Positions 6,101-8,939 of a stretch of 8,939 nt of DNA are shown in pieces (within the stretch, counting starts at the first letter, position 1; every line of letters begins with the position of its first letter). Below the pieces are notes generated by a model. That model saw only the letters and a list, made by a program, of their open reading frames with translations, did no database searches and had not been told where the DNA came from. Source of the DNA: Armatimonadota bacterium (GTDB lineage: Bacteria > Armatimonadota > Armatimonadia > Armatimonadales > Armatimonadaceae); the NCBI GenBank assembly GCA_014381035.1, contig JACMIS010000739.1, forward strand, positions 1-8,939, written 5' to 3'. Position numbers and translations under genes: made by a program.

Positions 6101-7739
6101 CCTTACCGAACTGTCCGACCGCGTTCGTGTCAGCGTGCCGGTGCGACCACGCGGCGTCGCCGCGACCGTGCGGGTCGGCGGTGCGGTTTCCGGTGATGCC
6201 GAAACATCGCTTTCCCTGGATCTGCCCGCCGGACGCATCGAACCGGCGACCGAACTGCGAGTCACGGTGCGCGGGGGAGCGGGTGCCACGGCGCGGTCTG
6301 ATGCGAACCGACTGTACAAAAATAGCGACTACGGCACGCTTGGGGCGGCAGACCTGCTGTTAGTCGCGGCGACTCCCGGTGCACCGCCCGCGGACCCGGC
6401 GGCGGTGCGCGACGCCCTCGCGCTACTATCACGCGGTCAAACCCCGCAAGGCGCGTGGGGTTGGTGGGACGACGCCCCCGCCGACGCCCGCATCACGGCG
6501 CGGGTACTACGGGCACTATCCGCTCTGAAACGATCCCCGCAAGTGCTTCCTGCCAGTGTGCCGTTCCCCGAAAATCTCCTGAAACGCGGCGTCAGCGGGG
6601 GGAATAGTCTGTACCGCGAGATCGGATTATGGGAGGATCGCGCCTATCTCGCCCCGGCACTCGCCGCACTATCTGCGGAAGCCGCGCCCTATCTCGCGGA
6701 GGTGGCGGACCGCAACGCCGGTACCCTGTCCCCGGCGGCGACACTCGTGCTTGCGAAAGGGCTATTGGAAGCCGGAAATCGGGACCGGGCGCGGAAACTG
6801 ACCCGCGCGATACTCGCGCAGGGCGTTACAGGACCGGAGACCATCTATATTCCCGCAGGAGAGCGACCGGGACAACGGGCGGGAGTGCTCGAAACCACCG
6901 CCCGCGCTCTGGAAACGCTGGTCGCGCTCGGCGAGGACGCGCCGACGCAAACGAAACTCGCCCGCTGGCTCCTGCTGCCGTCCGATGGCGAAGGCAGACC
7001 GGAGGCGACCTCGTCCGAGGAAGCGGACATCGTTCGTGCCCTGCTTCTCTACAGCCGTGCACAGGGGAACAATACGCAAGATGGCTCCGTGATGCCGTCC
7101 GCCGACAGTTACACGTTGACCGTCAATGGCGTCGCCGTTCCGTGGGGGAAACGTGCCCCCGGCACCGAAAATCTCGCGCCACTCGCGGCATCCGTACCCC
7201 GTGACTTGCTCAAGGACGGCGCGAACGCGATCAGGTTGAAACGTCTGGAGAGCGCCATGGGGGAAGCGTTCATCTCCGCCGAAGCTCTGGTCTACCGCAC
7301 TCAGGAAGCCGAGACCGCCGCCGGGATGCGCGTCCTGCGCCGGTTCGAGTCGCAGAACGAGTACGGCGTCTGGGGCGAAGTCCTGCCCGACACCCGCCTG
7401 CGTCCCGGATCGCCGGTACGTGTCACCGTGGTGGTCTGGCCCAACGAAACGGCGGACGCTCTGAAGATCATCGAGCCGCTTCCGGCAGGGTTTGAGTTCG
7501 TGGATTCCGAGCGTGGTGGGAACGCCCGCGAGGAAGTGCGCGACGGTGCCCTGCTCCATTATTTGCCCGTGACCAGCTCCGAGCCGGTAACATTCCGCTA
7601 CTACCTGCGTTCCGAGTCGGAAGGGACGCTGATGGCACTGCCCGCGACCGGCGAGTTGATCCGACGCCCGGCGATCCGCGGCGGTAGCGCGGCGCAGGTG
7701 CTGGATGTTCGCGACACCCCAAAGGAGAAAACACCATGA
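3159..7739 (+). CDS. Alpha-2-macroglobulin family protein lacking the thioester (MagD/YfaS-like)
   Basis: The protein has 1526 residues, within the usual size of bacterial alpha-2-macroglobulins. The start ATG is chosen because a signal peptide follows at once (basic KKAK, hydrophobic 13-30, cleavage near VAA at 34-36); the frame stays open upstream only inside the AMMECR1 gene. Repeated macroglobulin beta-domains are marked by Y/R-x-P-G-x-x-V turns at 274-286, 635-645, 738-750, 897-904 and 1412-1425. VIDEAIFAVRPD (771-782), then a flexible bait-like stretch (about 795-826), then RFLDTAFWNARLVTGPDG and LPGNLTAWRATALG (828-866) form the family signature. An alpha-toroid like the thioester domain spans about 1058-1310 (QGAWGWWDDAPADARITARV). 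At the CxEQ position the sequence reads Y1058-G-T-L-G-A, so no thioester can form; the only Cys in the protein is C485. It is likely periplasmic or surface-located, trapping or blocking proteases without covalent capture, or structural. Confidence 0.93.
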   Translation: MWNFKKAKNLARPTAVVFLAAMILALGAFFRSGVAADPAPATDPPNVLVPTRPVTEIRLSTKRNVAPGPHIRMYVNTRNLARIEVSVYRMDTAKWLRIREESDNNGEFKPMPEVLPGKPVRVFPVTVGDPKLKSSPQQPDIYRSKQFNLPVLPPGAYLLVASGGGEKAWSVVNITNLAVVLKRAPGTLLTWVTDHASGVPIAGATVTVWDRAAKKTVSEGRTDKDGIYRAGARPDGSQTVIVARNVPGRQSDLAGLPLPLSDPDNRLVSHLQTDRPVYRPGATVSYRAILRRTKGTGYIAEANASVTAEVRDSRDNVQQQTKETTSPLGTVAGSFSIPAQGALGPYSLVLTTGDGQRVYATFTVAEYRKPDFLATVTPEKKRYLSGETGKFALQTNYYFGAPLPGATVRYVIRRSASPYYGAFGGGDPAETAWFASGDGNLYARDTYAADDVVADNTITTDAEGRASISFPTRTDVGDSAYSISCTVTDGQRREVTASGSVPVYGATVRLGIRTKVYTAPLNGIVPVELRLADLDGRPVAGRVTLLTRQQIYDEKTQASSWRTLSQSAAVVPASGKATTNVPAAREGEVEIRATVTDSAKRKAVAVSSFYVTAPDTPTPKERPEPTVRLRLGASSYQPGDTVTVFLTANTPERSVLLTVEGNALFAYKVVPPGKTGFTWKVPATAGMAPNAHVSAAQWAAMNGDPANKTRAVRLLTATVPLPVPDRSRRLDLSVTPDRPDHRPGDRVIYTVRARDGKTGKPVGGAEVALAVIDEAIFAVRPDATPDIYGTFWGFRENHTHTAASAPEEVSGGAYQNAEPTGVAPVRQRFLDTAFWNARLVTGPDGTAVATVELPGNLTAWRATALGVTDSTAVGRALSRVNSSRPVMLRLATPRQFVQGDRLTLIGTVSNRTEQKRTFKVTLTATGVQPAPGENAMKSVTIPAKGEATVEWRVSADSIPVPDGRATLEGTLIAADLEPGETLTELSDRVRVSVPVRPRGVAATVRVGGAVSGDAETSLSLDLPAGRIEPATELRVTVRGGAGATARSDANRLYKNSDYGTLGAADLLLVAATPGAPPADPAAVRDALALLSRGQTPQGAWGWWDDAPADARITARVLRALSALKRSPQVLPASVPFPENLLKRGVSGGNSLYREIGLWEDRAYLAPALAALSAEAAPYLAEVADRNAGTLSPAATLVLAKGLLEAGNRDRARKLTRAILAQGVTGPETIYIPAGERPGQRAGVLETTARALETLVALGEDAPTQTKLARWLLLPSDGEGRPEATSSEEADIVRALLLYSRAQGNNTQDGSVMPSADSYTLTVNGVAVPWGKRAPGTENLAPLAASVPRDLLKDGANAIRLKRLESAMGEAFISAEALVYRTQEAETAAGMRVLRRFESQNEYGVWGEVLPDTRLRPGSPVRVTVVVWPNETADALKIIEPLPAGFEFVDSERGGNAREEVRDGALLHYLPVTSSEPVTFRYYLRSESEGTLMALPATGELIRRPAIRGGSAAQVLDVRDTPKEKTP
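7723..7727 (+). promoter_or_regulatory. Strong Shine-Dalgarno (AGGAG) inside the end of the A2M gene
   Basis: AGGAG lies 8 nt before the ATG at 7736, and the start codon overlaps the A2M stop as ATGA (7736-7739). This fixes the start of the last gene and implies translational coupling. It contrasts with the leaderless-looking starts elsewhere in the window. Confidence 0.85.
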
Positions 7740-8737
7740 AGCCGCCAACAGGTCCGGTCCGCGTTTCCGGTCCCGGTGACCGCGTCGCGCCCTTCACTCT
7801 GCTTCCCTTTGGTGGCACCCGCCCGCAAACCTGGCAACCGGGGCAGGTTTCCGTGCTGTCGTTCTGCGCCCTCTGGTGCGATACATGGCGCGAGCAAAGT
7901 CGCCGCCTTCTCGCCATCCAGCAACACTTGAGCGGACTGCCGATACGCTACCGAACGATCAGCGTGGACGGACGCTGGGCGGAACGATTCCCGAGCGGTT
8001 CCGCGGAGGAAAGTGTTCTGCTCGATTCCGGCGGCGAGGTCAGCGCGAGTCTGGGGCTTCGCGCCGTCCCCTGGACCGTGGTGATAGACGCGCAGGGAGT
8101 GATTGACTGGACGCGTCAGGGGATCATCCGTACCGACGAACTGGAGTCCCGATTGCGCCGCCTCGCTACCGAACGCCCCCCGCTCGCGTCCGACTCGTCC
8201 GGCGACATCTACCTGACGTTCGACGATTTCCCGACGCTTCCTGCGCCGGACACCAACCACTCACCGGACGAACTCCTCCTCGACCTTCTGCGTAAGCACA
8301 ATACCCATGCGACCTTTTTCTGCATCGCGGAACACCTAACCCACCGAACCGGCGCAAGTCTCGCCCGCCGCGCCGCCCGCGAAGGGCACCGCCTGCAAAT
8401 GCATTCCTGGGACCACGACGCGAGCCGCCCCAGCCTTTCCCGCTCTGCAAGCCTCCTGCAAGAGATCACGGGCATACGCCCCACCCTCTACCGCCCCCCC
8501 GGCAGCACCGAGTTGCGCACCGCGGATGGCACTGCCCCAGCCTCGCCCCGCCGCCCGGTCGTCCCGACCTACGACCATTCCCGCCCCGGTCCGCGAGAGA
8601 TCACACGCCGCGTCCTGTTCGCGACCCGCCCTGGCGCGGTAATCGCCCTCCACGCGGGCGTCGCCGACACCCGCGCCGCACTCCCCGACATTCTCGCCGG
8701 TCTACGCAATCGTGGCTTCCAATTCGCTGTGCTTTGA
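7736..8737 (+). CDS. Thioredoxin/TlpA-like domain fused to NodB polysaccharide deacetylase
   Basis: The protein has 333 residues and two domains. Residues 15-145 look like a redoxin: FTLLPFGG, then VSVLSFCALWCDTWREQSR (38-56), where thioredoxins have WCxxC, and later AVPWTVVID (110-118) with the cis-Pro P112 followed by the usual strand. Only C48 of the pair remains (W51 replaces the second Cys; C44 lies just before), so normal disulfide exchange is doubtful. Residues 157-333 are a NodB/CE4 domain: YLTFDDFP (base D163, metal ligand D164), HSWDH (H223, H227), YRPPGS (R253), YDH (280-281) and ALHAG (H306). All five motifs are present but R253 to H306 is short. Predicted activity is metal-dependent deacetylation of an N-acetylated glycan. 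No signal peptide is evident, odd for such an enzyme. Coupled to the A2M gene by ATGA and a strong Shine-Dalgarno. Confidence 0.85.
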   Translation: MKPPTGPVRVSGPGDRVAPFTLLPFGGTRPQTWQPGQVSVLSFCALWCDTWREQSRRLLAIQQHLSGLPIRYRTISVDGRWAERFPSGSAEESVLLDSGGEVSASLGLRAVPWTVVIDAQGVIDWTRQGIIRTDELESRLRRLATERPPLASDSSGDIYLTFDDFPTLPAPDTNHSPDELLLDLLRKHNTHATFFCIAEHLTHRTGASLARRAAREGHRLQMHSWDHDASRPSLSRSASLLQEITGIRPTLYRPPGSTELRTADGTAPASPRRPVVPTYDHSRPGPREITRRVLFATRPGAVIALHAGVADTRAALPDILAGLRNRGFQFAVL

Positions 8738-8758
8738 TTTTTATTTTCTTTCTTTTTT
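8738..8758 (+). other. T-rich tract directly after the operon
   Basis: Twenty-one bases of almost pure pyrimidine with three T runs begin immediately after the TGA of the deacetylase gene. I find no stem-loop just before it, so it is not a textbook intrinsic terminator. Small hairpins follow it at 8759-8771 (GTCC/GGAC, loop TTCGC) and 8776-8790. The tract may still end transcription with another factor, or be a U-rich RNA binding site. Confidence 0.35.
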
Positions 8759-8775
8759 GTCCTTCGCGGACGGCG

Positions 8776-8790
8776 CCAACACTTTGTTGG
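8776..8790. repeat. Perfect palindrome CCAACA-CTT-TGTTGG
   Basis: Six-base perfect arms surround a 3-nt loop, 39 nt after the last stop codon. No T run follows on the plus strand. It may stabilise the 3' end of the operon transcript against exonucleases or be a binding dyad. Confidence 0.35.
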
Positions 8791-8841
8791 ATCGGTTTCA
8801 CCTGCGGTGCTCGTTACTGCTTGGTGCTCCTGGTTCGATCC

Positions 8842-8912
8842 TTTCCCGCGAATCCGCCGCTCCCGTTTTCAACATTGCATGTGGAAACCGGAAGCGGCGG
8901 ATTCGCGGGAAA
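8842..8912. repeat. 34-bp near-perfect inverted repeat with 3-nt loop (REP/MITE-like)
   Basis: The arms at 8842-8875 and 8879-8912 pair at 31 of 34 positions around TGC. The outer 20 bp (TTTCCCGCGAATCCGCCGCT and its complement) are perfect; the three mismatches are in the inner third (8862/8892, 8866/8888, 8871/8883). No T run follows on either strand, which argues against a simple terminator. No transposase gene or target duplication is seen. The size and intergenic position suit a dispersed palindrome such as a REP or small MITE, or a recombination or protein-binding site. The rest of the region to 8939 holds no gene. Confidence 0.6.
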
Positions 8913-8939
8913 ACAGCAAGGGCTAACTCGAAACGTGGA

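Noticed and set aside
6762..7748. Minus-strand open frame of 328 codons opposite the A2M C-terminus
   Set aside because: Shadow of the GC-rich coding strand; no family motifs.
8799..8830. Direct repeat GGTGCTC occurring twice, as a possible iteron or CRISPR-like repeat
   Set aside because: Only two 7-bp copies without further copies or regular spacing; compatible with chance.
8831..8841. GGTTCGATCC resembling a tRNA T-loop
   Set aside because: The flanking bases do not pair as a 5-bp T stem and no acceptor, D or anticodon arms can be found around it.
8842..8930. Integron attC-type site formed by the long inverted repeat
   Set aside because: The simple-site consensus sequences (RYYYAAC and GTTRRRY) are not properly matched at either side, and there is no integrase or gene cassette nearby.

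Overview
The window reads as a piece of a high-GC bacterial chromosome. No phage, plasmid or insertion-sequence genes are recognisable. An envelope-type operon fills the right two thirds. The left 0.8 kb is visibly more AT-rich. The taxon cannot be fixed from sequence alone. A mixture of starts that look leaderless (TANNNT about 6-7 nt before ATG) and starts with Shine-Dalgarno sites, together with a thioester-less alpha-2-macroglobulin and an exported AMMECR1-domain protein, would fit Armatimonadota or a Deinococcus/Chloroflexota-like lineage. This is a weak inference.

Layout. 3-125 is the C-terminal end of an unrecognised protein. 126-425 is non-coding and contains hairpins. 426-752 (+) is a small exported or membrane-anchored protein with a DUF4177-like tail. 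798-1709 (-) converges on it and encodes a striking protein: three four-cysteine zinc ribbons repeated exactly every 44 residues, followed by two probable ribbon-helix-helix DNA-binding units. Its divergent neighbour at 1889-2338 (+) is a GNAT acetyltransferase. The shared upstream region carries two inverted repeats, one overlapping the likely -35 of the GNAT promoter.

The main transcription unit runs 2500-8737 (+): a secreted AMMECR1-domain protein, a 1526-residue MagD/YfaS-like alpha-2-macroglobulin whose thioester motif is degenerate, and a fusion of a thioredoxin/TlpA-like fold (only one Cys of the CxxC retained) to a NodB polysaccharide deacetylase. The last two genes overlap by ATGA and the third has a strong Shine-Dalgarno. 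The first gene has a sigma-70-like promoter with a perfect dyad across the -35/spacer and is probably leaderless. The first two products carry export signals, so an envelope role (surface protection, protease trapping or wall modification) is plausible but not demonstrated.

After the operon, 8738-8939 has no gene. It holds a T-rich tract, two small hairpins and a 34-bp near-perfect inverted repeat with a 3-nt loop, which looks like a REP/MITE-type dispersed palindrome.
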